A DNA stretch of 64,000 nucleotides from VAZQ01 sp963756715 (GTDB taxonomy: Bacteria; Pseudomonadota; Alphaproteobacteria; Rhizobiales; Xanthobacteraceae), in NCBI GenBank assembly GCA_963756715.1, contig CAVWOV010000043.1, positions 248,001-312,000 on the forward strand, in the 5' to 3' direction. Made by a program: the position numbers and the translations under genes. Of this stretch, positions 55,657-63,572 are shown one piece after another. The stretch's first letter is position 1, and each line of letters opens with the position of its first letter. The notes beneath the pieces are model-generated. The model searched no databases. It saw nothing but the letters and a program-made list of their open reading frames with translations, and was not told the DNA's origin.

Positions 55657-56700
55657 GTGTCTGACAGGCTTGTAACCACGGTCGGTCGCGTCACGCTGAA
55701 GAACCCGCTGATCGCGGGCTCGGCAGAGCACATGATCGGCGCTGACGGTGTCCGCCGCGCCTTGCAGAGCGGCGCGGGCGCGGTGGTCGTCAAATCGACG
55801 AATAAATCAATGGCGGCGCGCGATCAGTTGCTGCGCGCGGAGTATATGGCGCTCGATGAGCAATGGCGCCCGATCCCGTGGTCTTCGACCGCCCCCGCGA
55901 CCGCATTCATCGCCTGCCGGTCCGGCCTGACGCCGCAGAGCGTTGACGATTGGCTCGATCAGACATCGCGGCTTGATCGCGAGGCGCAGTCTTACAATTC
56001 GTATGCCGTCGCGAGCCTCATCCTGGCCGAGTTGGGGCCGGCCGTTGAGATGGCCCGGCAGGTCGAACAGGCCGGAATTCGCATTCTCGAACTGAACATC
56101 GGTACACCCTACGCCAGCCAGGCAAAGGGAGTCGTCTCGACCGAGCTCGATCCGGCGCGCGTGTCGGCCATCGTCTCCGCCGTACGTGCCGCGATCTCAA
56201 TTCCGCTGTGGGTCAAGATTACCGGCCAAAGCGAACGCGTGCCCGATCTCGCGGAGGCTGCTTTCGCGGCCGGCGGCGAAGCCGTCGTGATGGCGGGGCG
56301 ATCGCTTGGAATCATTCCCGATGTCGAGACGTTCGAGCCGATGCTGGGAACGTCGCTCGGCGTCGGCGGAGCGTGGAATCTTCCCCTGACTTGTCAGTGG
56401 CTGGCGCTGTCGCGTGCGAAGCTCGGTCCGGAGCGACCCTTGATCGCGACCAACGGGGCGCAGACCGGTCTCGATATCGCCCGGATGATGCTGTGCGGCG
56501 CCAGCGCCGTCGAGATGGCAACCGCTGTCATGCTGCGAGGCTTCGAGGTGCTGTCACGGGCGATCGCGGAGTTCGACGGCTATCTCGACCGCAAGCAGGT
56601 GACGGCCCGGCAGCTCATCGGCAGGACCGCGGACCTGCGGAAGCCGTTTTCGGCGATGCCGGTATTAGACGACAACTGGAAGCGATACATCCCGTCGTAA
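55657..56700 (+). CDS. Dihydroorotate dehydrogenase-like (PyrD/PreA-fold) FMN oxidoreductase
   Basis: GTG 55657 gives 347 residues with a TIM-barrel FMN fold: VTLKNPLIAGSAEHMIG, GAVVVKSTNKSM, LELNIGTPYASQAKG, IPLWVKITGQSERV and LIATNGAQTGLDIARMMLCGASAVEMAT with the phosphate-binding end. It is of the DHOD-like group, but the usual substrate Asn/Cys/Ser arrangement of true dihydroorotate dehydrogenase is not evident, and genomic context is catabolic rather than pyrimidine synthesis. A PreA-like reductase for a ring or lactam is possible. 22 bases after the IclR gene. Confidence 0.82.
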   Translation: MSDRLVTTVGRVTLKNPLIAGSAEHMIGADGVRRALQSGAGAVVVKSTNKSMAARDQLLRAEYMALDEQWRPIPWSSTAPATAFIACRSGLTPQSVDDWLDQTSRLDREAQSYNSYAVASLILAELGPAVEMARQVEQAGIRILELNIGTPYASQAKGVVSTELDPARVSAIVSAVRAAISIPLWVKITGQSERVPDLAEAAFAAGGEAVVMAGRSLGIIPDVETFEPMLGTSLGVGGAWNLPLTCQWLALSRAKLGPERPLIATNGAQTGLDIARMMLCGASAVEMATAVMLRGFEVLSRAIAEFDGYLDRKQVTARQLIGRTADLRKPFSAMPVLDDNWKRYIPS

Positions 56701-56710
56701 CGCGCCGCCG

Positions 56711-57602
56711 TCAGTCCGGCGCCCGCACTTCGACACCGGCCCGCCGCTCGATCGGCTGCACGACGGTGGTGAGGTCCTGCTCCGGGCCGATCTCGTCGCA
56801 GGCGAGCTTGAGCGCGCGCATCACCGCTTCGGCGACATCCATCGGCACGCCGAGCGCCGCGGCCTCGGAGAGCGCGAGACCCACGTCCTTCGCCATCAGG
56901 CCATTGGTGAAGCCGAGATTGAAGGTGCGCGGCACCACCATTTTGGGAAATTTGTTCTCGGTTGCGGTGTTGCGGCCGGAACCGGCATTGATCACGTCGA
57001 GCATGATGCGCGGATCGAGCCCGGCCTTGACGCCCATCACCATCGCCTCGGACGTCGCCGCCATGGCGGCGGCCGAGAGATAGTTGTTGCAGAGCTTCAT
57101 GGTCTGCCCGGCGCCGGGTCGTCTCGCCGATGAAGAACACCTTGCCGATCACCGCGAGCGCGGGCTCCACGATCGCTGCTTCGGCGCGCGGACCCGACAC
57201 CATCACGGCGAGCGTGCCTTTCTCGGCGCCGGACACGCCGCCCGACACCGGCGAGTCGATCTGGACGATCTCGCGCACCTTGAGAGTGTCGAAGATGCGC
57301 TGTGCCATCACCGAGCCGGTGGTCGAGAGATCGACAAAGCGGCGTACGCGGTTGCCCTCGATCAGCCCGCCTTTGCCGGCTGCGACCGCCTGCACGATGT
57401 CGGGCGTCGGCAGGCTCGCCATCACGGTCTCGGCGCGGTCGGCCACTTCGCGGACGGATGCGGCGGCCTCAGCTCCCAGTGCTACCAGCTTGTCGACCGG
57501 TTCGCGCCGCGTATCGTAGACGATGACGCGATGGCCGGCCTCGATCAGGCGGCGGGCCATGTGGAAGCCCATGTTGCCAAGGCCGATGAAGCCGATATCC
57601 AT
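56711..57602 (-). pseudogene. 3-hydroxyisobutyrate dehydrogenase-family oxidoreductase, one frame break
   Basis: ATG 57602 starts DIGFIGLGNMGFHMARRLIEAGH (NAD loop), followed by RFVDLSTTGS and DSPVSGGVSGAEKGTLAV with the substrate motif intact. Near 57120 the frame steps by one base and the catalytic-Lys segment continues in the second frame as GAGQTMKLCNNYLSAAAMAA, ending at 56711. Removing one base from ACGACCCGG gives GETPGAGQTMKL, the family consensus. About 296 residues when restored. Convergent with the DHOD-like gene, so it may terminate the catabolic cluster. Confidence 0.85.
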
Positions 57603-57690
57603 GTCGGTTTCTCTCCGATTGTCTTTCTTGCCCGCAATCCTGATCGACCTAATTCCAGTCTTCGCGTGGATTGACACTCTTGAGGCAGGC

Positions 57691-57807
57691 TCGGTGCGCT
57701 CCCTCTCCCATAGGGAGAGGGAGGGGGTGAGGAGGTTACGGTCTATCGAGGGACTAGACCCCCTCAGCCCAACCCTCTCCCCAAATGGGGAGCGGGAGCG
57801 CACCGAG
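57691..57807. repeat. Palindromic intergenic repeat, CTCCCTCTC...GAGAGGG type, copy C
   Basis: The most complete copy: TCGGTGCGCTCCC at the left end is the exact inverse of GGGAGCGCACCGA at the right end. Inside are CTCCCATAGGGAG and CTCTCCCCAAATGGGGAG stems. It lies between two minus-strand genes. Shares its left end with copy A at 30684. Confidence 0.85.
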
Positions 57808-57837
57808 TTCGCGGCGCGGTTGATCGAGCACATGACT

Positions 57838-58557
57838 TTATGAGCGCGCCGGCGCCGAGGCAATTTGCGTCAGGATGTCGAGCAGCGCCTCGGGCTGAGT
57901 GACGTGTGGATTGTGGCTGGAATCCATTTCGAACAGGCGCCAGCCTTCGCGCTGTGCCCGCTCGGCGAACTGGCGGAACACATCGCCCGGCGCATTGCGC
58001 TTGCAGTAGATGTACGTGCGCGCCGGCGGCGCCGCCTGCGATGTCAGACGCAGCGGTTGCTCGAATGTCTTGACCGGCTGAGGGCAGCGGCGGCCCGATG
58101 CCCAGGCGACGTCGGCCTCGGGCGTGTCGGGCGGCATCGGGTTCGGCGGAATGCGCCAGCCGTCGCCTTTGGCCTGCACCAAGTCGCTCATCCTGCTGCG
58201 CGCCTCCGGCGATTGCAGGTCGAGCACGCTTTGCCCATCGCGAGGAACGAAGGCGTCGAGATAGACGAGTTGCGCGATGCGCCCCCGTGCGCGGTCCGCC
58301 ACGCCGGTCGCCACCATGCCGCCGTAGCTGTGACCGACCAGCACGACGTCGCTGAGGTCCTCCATCTCAAGCACGCCAACGACATCCTTGATGTGGGTGT
58401 CGAGATCGATCGCCGGGTTCGCAAGATGCGCCCGTTCGCCCAGCCCGGTGTAGCTCGGCGTCCAAATCTCGTGACCGGCGGCGCGCAGCAGCGGACGCAT
58501 CTTCTTCCACACCCAGGCCGACGACCAGGCGCCGTGCGCGACTACGAATGTTGTCAC
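57838..58557 (-). CDS. Alpha/beta hydrolase (small esterase-like)
   Basis: GTG 58557 follows GAGGAATCAACC and gives 239 residues without a signal peptide. Start TTFVVAHGAWSSAWVWKKM, GLGERAHLANP, nucleophile elbow VGHSYGGMVATG and the late His in SSHNPHVTQPE define a complete triad scaffold. It is a cytoplasmic relative of the Tat-exported hydrolase at 52219 (same GLGERxHL and GHSYGG order). Substrate unknown. Confidence 0.88.
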   Translation of the reverse strand: MTTFVVAHGAWSSAWVWKKMRPLLRAAGHEIWTPSYTGLGERAHLANPAIDLDTHIKDVVGVLEMEDLSDVVLVGHSYGGMVATGVADRARGRIAQLVYLDAFVPRDGQSVLDLQSPEARSRMSDLVQAKGDGWRIPPNPMPPDTPEADVAWASGRRCPQPVKTFEQPLRLTSQAAPPARTYIYCKRNAPGDVFRQFAERAQREGWRLFEMDSSHNPHVTQPEALLDILTQIASAPARS

Positions 58558-58675
58558 GGTTGATTCCTCACTCGATGCCGGGATAGCGACACACGATGGC
58601 AAGATGCCACATCGGGTACGGTTACGCGACCCTGCCGCCCTTAAACCGTGTTCGCGCCGTTGACGGCGCCTCAGA

Positions 58676-59698
58676 TCAGCGCCAGCCCAGGCCGGGCGCG
58701 ACGTGTTTCAGGATGGTTTCGATGACGTGGGCGTTGTAGTCGACGCCGAGCTGATTGGGGACGGTCAGCAGCAGCGTGTCGGCCTCCGCGATGGCTTCGT
58801 CCATCTTGAGCTGTTGGATGAGCACGTCGGGCTCGGCGGCGTAGCTGCGGCCGAAGATGGCGCGGGTGTTGTCGCCCAGGAGGCCGATCTGGTCGTCGTT
58901 CTCGTTGCCGCGGCCGAAATAGGCGCGGTCGCGGTCATCCACCAGCGCGAAGATGCTGCGGCTCACCGACACCCGCGGCTCGCGCGGGTGTCCGGCCTCT
59001 TTCCACGCTTCACGGAATGCCCGAATCTGCTCCGCCTGCTGGATGTGAAACGGCTTGCCGCTCTCGTCATTCTTGAGCGTCGAGCTTTGCAGGTTCATGC
59101 CCAGCTTGGCGCCCCAGACTGCGGTGGCGTTCGAGCCGGCGCCCCACCAGATGCGCTCGCGCAGGCCCTCCGAATACGGCTCGAGGCGCAGAAGCCCGGG
59201 CGGGTTCGGGAACATCGGCCGCGGGTTCGGGCGCGCGAAGCCCTGGCCGCGCAGCACTTCGAGAAACACCTCGGTATGGCGCCGGGCCATGTCGGCATCC
59301 GTCATCCCCTCGGGCGGCGCGTAGCCGAAGTGGCGCCAGCCGTCGATCACCTGCTCGGGAGAGCCGCGGCTGATGCCGAGCTGCAGGCGGCCGCCGGCGA
59401 TCAGGTCGGCCGCGCCGGCGTCCTCCGCCATGTAGAGCGGGTTCTCGTAGCGCATGTCGATGACCGCCGTGCCGATCTCGATCTTTTTGGTCTTGGCGCC
59501 GCATGCCGCCAGCAGCGGGAACGGCGAGCCGAGCTGGCGGGCGAAATGATGCACCCGGAAGTAGGCACCGTCCGCGCCGAGCTCTTCGGCGGCGACCGCA
59601 AGGTCGATCGATTGCAACAGCGCGTCGGCACCCGATCGCGTCTGCGACTGGGGCGACGCCGTCCAATGGCCGAAGGAGAGGAAGCCGATCTTTTTCAT
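58676..59698 (-). CDS. Luciferase-like (LLM class) flavin-dependent oxidoreductase
   Basis: An intact 340-residue protein with the family fold: KKIGFLSFGHWTASPQSQTRS at the N-terminus, GADGAYFRVHHFARQLGSPF, IEIGTAVIDMRYENPLYMAEDAGAADL, RLQLGISRGSPEQV and WWGAGSNATAVWGA. Distant from the LLM protein at 34557 (which has DYAWVAEHHF). Annotation in relatives is often alkane-monooxygenase-like or F420/FMN-dependent; substrate unknown. Divergent from the CAP-domain gene. Confidence 0.9.
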   Translation of the reverse strand: MKKIGFLSFGHWTASPQSQTRSGADALLQSIDLAVAAEELGADGAYFRVHHFARQLGSPFPLLAACGAKTKKIEIGTAVIDMRYENPLYMAEDAGAADLIAGGRLQLGISRGSPEQVIDGWRHFGYAPPEGMTDADMARRHTEVFLEVLRGQGFARPNPRPMFPNPPGLLRLEPYSEGLRERIWWGAGSNATAVWGAKLGMNLQSSTLKNDESGKPFHIQQAEQIRAFREAWKEAGHPREPRVSVSRSIFALVDDRDRAYFGRGNENDDQIGLLGDNTRAIFGRSYAAEPDVLIQQLKMDEAIAEADTLLLTVPNQLGVDYNAHVIETILKHVAPGLGWR

Positions 59699-59913
59699 GG
59701 AGAGGCGTGCGGGGGAGGGGGCTTATGCTGGACCCTATCTAACCTCAAATTCGACCAGGACCAGTGGTGATTGCCTCAGGACGGCCATGACCCGTCGTGG
59801 CGTCCGGGCTGCGCTCGCACCACCCGCTTGCCACTTGCGTATGACGTCCGGCGCCGCTACGCGCTTTTCGATCCGCCCTGGGCGCTGTTTTCGAGGACCC
59901 GAAATGGCAATTC

Positions 59914-60501
59914 GTGAAAGCAGAACACTTGCGCTGCTCGATGGCCGGTGCACTGCTTCTTTTCGTGGATGCCCAAGACCGCGCTTTTGCTGTTCCGCCT
60001 ACCAGCGAAGCCACGTCCTATCCGGAATCTGACGCCCAACCCGGGTTTGCGTCGACCCGATACGCGCAGGAAACCAAAGCCCCGAAGCCCGCGCCGCCAC
60101 GCGCGGAGGTTCGCGATCCGAATTGTCCCGGCAAGGACAACCAGGCGCTGATGTGCCGTCTGGTGAACGAGTATCGCGCCAAGAACGGACTGAAGCCCGT
60201 CCGATTGGATTCCGCGGTCAGCCGCCAATCGCAATATTGGTCCGACCACCTCAACAAGTGGCACGCCTGCTGGTTTCTCCATCACGATCCCGACTACCGC
60301 GTCCGCATGAAAGCCGCATTCCCGGGCCGCCGGTTCCGCGAGAACGCCGCGTGCAGCGGCTTCGAGGAGGGCGGCGCCAAATATATTCTGGAGAAGTGGA
60401 TCAACTCCGCAGGCCATCGCCAGAACATGCTGACGCCGGAATGGAAGACCATCGGCGTCGGCGTCACCGACAACATCTGGGTGATCAATTTCACCAACTG
60501 A
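59914..60501 (+). CDS. CAP (SCP/PR1) domain secreted protein
   Basis: GTG 59914 gives 195 residues. An N-terminal hydrophobic stretch (SMAGALLLFVDAQDRAFA) may be a weak signal peptide. A low-complexity Pro/Ala region (about 28-70) precedes the CAP domain: LMCRLVNEYRAKNGLKPVRLD, QSQYWSDHLNKWHACWFLHHD, RENAACSGFEEGGAKYILEKWINSAGHRQNML and IGVGVTDNIWVINF. The GHRQNML and RENAA motifs contain the typical CAP Glu/His residues. Likely acts in or outside the envelope; bacterial CAP proteins are of mostly unknown function. Confidence 0.85.
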   Translation: MKAEHLRCSMAGALLLFVDAQDRAFAVPPTSEATSYPESDAQPGFASTRYAQETKAPKPAPPRAEVRDPNCPGKDNQALMCRLVNEYRAKNGLKPVRLDSAVSRQSQYWSDHLNKWHACWFLHHDPDYRVRMKAAFPGRRFRENAACSGFEEGGAKYILEKWINSAGHRQNMLTPEWKTIGVGVTDNIWVINFTN

Positions 60502-60535
60502 CTGCGCGCGGATGGCGCAGCTCCGTCCGCAGTCC

Positions 60536-60623
60536 GTAGCCCGCATGAGCGAAGCGAAATGCGGGAACGGCCTTGAAATCCGGAAAGCCAGTCCCGGATT
60601 ACGCTGCGCTCCATCCGGGCTAC
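60536..60623. repeat. Palindromic repeat GTAGCCCGxATGAGCGAAGCGAAAT...GGGCTAC, copy 1
   Basis: GTAGCCCGCATGAGCGAAGCG at the left is answered by CGCTGCGCTCCATCCGGGCTAC at the right, forming a long hairpin with an internal spacer. It is located just after the CAP-domain gene and before the end of TTT receptor 7. Confidence 0.8.
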
Positions 60624-60634
60624 GCCTGCCCGCC

Positions 60635-61594
60635 TCACCGCGGCGTCTTGTCGAGCCCCATGGCCTTGAGCTGCTGGGCCTTCTGCTTGCTGTCCTCGAT
60701 CAATCGCGCGGTGAATTTGTCGCCCGGCAGATACGCCGGGATCACGCCCACCTTCTTCATCGTCTGCTGCAATGCCGGCTGCGCAAACACTTTCGGGCAC
60801 GCCGCGCTCAAGCTGTCGCGCACCTCCCGGGGTGCTTTGGCCGGCGCAAAGAGGCCGGCGAAGCCCGGCAGCGAAATCGGGTAGCCGAGTTCGGCGATGG
60901 TCACGAGGTCAGGGAACAGCGGCACGCGCTTATCCGCCAGCAACGCGACCATGTGCACGGTATCGGCGCTGAACGAGCCGACCGACGAGACCGCGAAATC
61001 GAAGTTGCCGCCGGCCGTGTCCTGGATCATCTGGCCATAGTTGCGGTACGGCACGTGCACGAGCTTCAGGCCGAGCTTGTCGATCAAGGCGCTCATCTGC
61101 AGATCGGACACCGTGTTGGTGCCGGATGTCGCCCAGGTCAGCACGCCCGGCTTGGCGCGCGCCCGGTCCACCAGATCCTGAAAGGTCCGGATCGGCGACT
61201 TCGGCGAGACGATGATGGCAAAGACGTTCTCGAGCACCTGGCAGATCGGCTTGAAGGTGTCGAAGGTGTAGCCGAGGTCCTTCTTCAGATGCGGCTGGAT
61301 CGTGAGTTGCCCCTGCGGCGCGAACAGCAGCGTATAGCCGTCGGGCTTGGCATTGGCGGCGGCATTGAGCGCCAGGATGCCGGAGGCGCCGGAAATGTTG
61401 TTGATGGTGATCGGCTGCTTGAGCGCGCCGCTCAACTCGTGCGCAAAGGCGCGCGCCAGCACGTCGATCACGTTGCCGGCCGTGAACGGCACGATCATCT
61501 GGATCGGCCGCGTCGGGTAGTCTTGCGCGAATGCCGGTTGCGCAACGAACAGCGGCGCCACGACCAGCGCGATCGACCGGAAGAATTTGTGCAT
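60635..61594 (-). CDS. TTT-type solute-binding protein (Bug family), receptor 7
   Basis: A 319-residue receptor: signal peptide FFRSIALVVAPLFVAQPAFA, then YPTRPIQMIVPFTAGNVIDVLAR, INNISGASGILALNAAANAK, KPDGYTLLFAPQGQ, VPYRNYGQMIQDTAGGNFDF and IAELGYPISLPGF. The usual Glu-Asn-Lys segment is replaced by NNISGASG, a variation of the ligand loop. It stands alone between two copies of the same palindromic repeat. Confidence 0.92.
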   Translation of the reverse strand: MHKFFRSIALVVAPLFVAQPAFAQDYPTRPIQMIVPFTAGNVIDVLARAFAHELSGALKQPITINNISGASGILALNAAANAKPDGYTLLFAPQGQLTIQPHLKKDLGYTFDTFKPICQVLENVFAIIVSPKSPIRTFQDLVDRARAKPGVLTWATSGTNTVSDLQMSALIDKLGLKLVHVPYRNYGQMIQDTAGGNFDFAVSSVGSFSADTVHMVALLADKRVPLFPDLVTIAELGYPISLPGFAGLFAPAKAPREVRDSLSAACPKVFAQPALQQTMKKVGVIPAYLPGDKFTARLIEDSKQKAQQLKAMGLDKTPR

Positions 61595-61620
61595 TGGGCT
61601 CCATCCCTCGTTTCATTGTT

Positions 61621-61707
61621 GTAGCCCGGATGAGCGAAGCGAAATCCGGGGCCGGTCTTGTTTGCCTGCGCGAAATCCCGGATTGCGCTGCGCTCCATCC
61701 GGGCTAC
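61621..61707. repeat. Palindromic repeat GTAGCCCGGATGAGCGAAGCGAAAT...GGGCTAC, copy 2
   Basis: GTAGCCCGGATGAGCGAAGCGAAATCCGGG pairs with CCCGGATTGCGCTGCGCTCCATCCGGGCTAC. Same family as the copy at 60536; together they bracket TTT receptor 7. A partial copy (CCCGGATTGCGTTGCGCTCC) occurs at 62042. Confidence 0.85.
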
Positions 61708-61727
61708 GGTCGCTGGGAACCGGACCG

Positions 61728-61925
61728 TCACGGCCGGTATTTGGCGATGATGTCGTCGAGGTCCTTGGCCGCAAGCTCGCCGCGCCGATAGGCCGCCAAG
61801 CGGTCGCTCGCCTCCCGCGCCCACAGTCGATCGATGTCGGGATCGGCACGGTCCAGGCTGTCGAGCACATCCTCAACGAGCGCGATGCGATCCTGTGGCG
61901 GCAGCGCACGCGCCTGCTGGATCAA
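61728..61925 (-). CDS. Addiction-module antitoxin component (PF09720-like), start disrupted
   Basis: A 65-residue product starting at TTG 61925: IQQARALPPQDRIALVEDVLDSLD, then WAREASDRLAAYRRGELAAKDLDDIIAKYR. This matches the small putative addiction-module proteins that pair with RelE/ParE-type toxins. In-frame codons before the TTG read ATEVKTL, the usual N-terminus, and an ATG lies directly ahead at 61947 but one base out of frame (ATGAGCGAC); removing one base restores it. No toxin gene is recognised next to it. Confidence 0.7.
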   Translation of the reverse strand: MIQQARALPPQDRIALVEDVLDSLDRADPDIDRLWAREASDRLAAYRRGELAAKDLDDIIAKYRP

Positions 61926-61947
61926 CGTTTTGACCTCTGTCGCTCAT

Positions 61948-62211
61948 GTCGGTTCCTTGCCGTTCCAGGCTTCAAAATAGCGAGGCGCCACCGACGGCTC
62001 AAGGCGAGGATTGTGATTGGTAGCTTTGTGACCATCGAGAAACCCGGATTGCGTTGCGCTCCGTTCAGGCGCTCGCTTCGACGTGACGGGCGTTGCAGCT
62101 CCCGTCATCGCGCCTGCCGCAGGGCGCTGGCCGTTTGAAACCGCCGATTACGGGTGGAGAAGGGCGAAAAACCGCTTAACGGCGTTCATGGATTGTTCTA
62201 AAGCCGTCGCG
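61948..62211. other. Intergenic region before the Argonaute-associated locus
   Basis: No gene is supported. It contains a partial copy of the GTAGCCCGGATG-type repeat at 62042-62070. The last 60 bases are somewhat A+T-richer and may hold the promoter of the DUF4365-APAZ gene. Confidence 0.3.
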
Positions 62212-63572
62212 ATGTCTAAGAAGATCACCCCGAATCAAGCTCCTGGGGGAGATCGGCGAGGCTGCGGTTCGCCTTCGCTTTCTCACCGCTGGGCTTCCAG
62301 TTCGACGGCCGCTCCCGTCTTGGAAGCGGGCGTGGACGGCATCGCGGAGGTGATGGACAACGGGAAAGCCGCTCGCCCGCATGATCGCCGTTCAGATCAA
62401 GGCGACGGGAGTTGTCGCGCTACGTGGTCGGAAGACAACATGGGGCTTCACCTTATTTGGCCGCTCCGATGATTTCTGCCAACCTGTGTCCCTCCAATCT
62501 TCCCGGTCATCCTCGTTCTTTATCGTAAGTCGGACGACAGGTTACTTCTGGAAACACGTGCGACGCGCGGTCCGGGCGGGAAGACCGCAGGCTGGGAATT
62601 TCGACAAGCGGCTCTCGATGTCTTGGACGCCAACGCGGTCGATCGGCTTGCTGCACTTACTGTTTCGAAGGCCGGGTTTGGGTATTACGTGCCACCGCTT
62701 GGCGGCGGCGAAGAAGCGCTTCGTTAACATTTTGCCCATGAGTTTGCCGGCCGAGATATTCGTTTCTATCGACCCTCGCATGTCGCGAAGAAGGCAGCCG
62801 CGATCCTTCTGGAGTGGCTGACGAGCCACTCGCGGTTTGATTGGGTAATCAAAGGTGGAGACATTTTGGTCGTTTTCCTGACCCGCGCGAGTTGGACTGC
62901 CGACAAACTAGTGGACCTCGATCAAGTTGAAGCCCCCGTGGACACGGCTACACTCGCGTTCCACGAAGATTACGACGAGCAAAACACTTTCGCGTTCTTG
63001 CTGCGAAAGGCGTTTGACCATCAGGTGCGAGAGGATTCTCAACTGGAACAAGGAGCGCAAGCTATTCTACTTTCGGGCGCTTGCCGAAAACACGCCGCGC
63101 GTCTTCGCCTACGAGGCCTCGAAGAACAAGACGTCAACGGAAGTGGTGAACGTGATCGAGAACAAAGACCGACAAGAGCCGCGTCGAGTTTGTCCGTCAT
63201 CACGCTTTCGTTCCCCGCTTCGAAACGGCTTTACGACCAGTGGTTCTTGGTAATCAACCCGACTTATTTCTTCACCGTCAAACGGATTTATTGCACATTC
63301 CTACCCGGCCGCGCTTCTTGCCGGAAAAAAACGGCTCGACAACAGCGCCTCGCTTCGCGGGCAAGTCATCATGTGGCATCGCTTCTTGAGCCAAGCTGAC
63401 CGCGAACGCGCATGAATTTTTTCACGCAAGCGTCGTCAGAGTACCGCCTGCGATTTGGGGAACCGCCCCGTGATCACGCTGGCGACACGCGTGCCGGAAG
63501 ATGTCTGGGGCTCGCAAAAGAAGGCTGCTCCCGAGTCCGAAGCCGGCGCAGGAGAACTACTCCTCTGGATGA
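62212..63572 (+). pseudogene. DUF4365 nuclease-APAZ fusion protein (DREN-APAZ-like), heavily frame-disrupted
   Basis: From ATG 62212 the product reads in shifting frames. Segment 1 (to about 62560) is a DUF4365-type PD-(D/E)XK domain: IKLLGEIGEAAVRLRFLTAG, LEAGVDGIAEVMDNGK with the acidic residue at 62335-62337, and ARMIAVQIKAT with the QxK at 62393-62401, then VILVLYRKSDD. Segment 2 (about 62580-63000) has GWEFRQAALDVLDANAVDRL and FAGRDIRFYRPSHVAKKAAA. Segment 3 (about 63005-63560) is APAZ-like: LNWNKERKLFYFRALAENTP, HHAFVPRF, YDQWFLVINPTYFFT, LAGKKRLDNSASLRGQVIMW and SSEYRLRFGEPP. At least ten single-base frame steps and one in-frame TAA (62725-62727) interrupt it. Restored length is about 450 residues, right for DREN-APAZ effectors. 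The last codons overlap the pAgo start (ATGA at 63569). DUF4365 is clear; APAZ is inferred from position and pattern. Confidence 0.65.

Noticed and set aside
62381..62821. Plus-strand frame of 146 codons as an independent gene
   Set aside because: It is one of several short frames created by frame steps in the DUF4365-APAZ gene; its first residues (VQIKAT) and GYFWKHV are parts of that domain while the rest is out-of-frame sequence.
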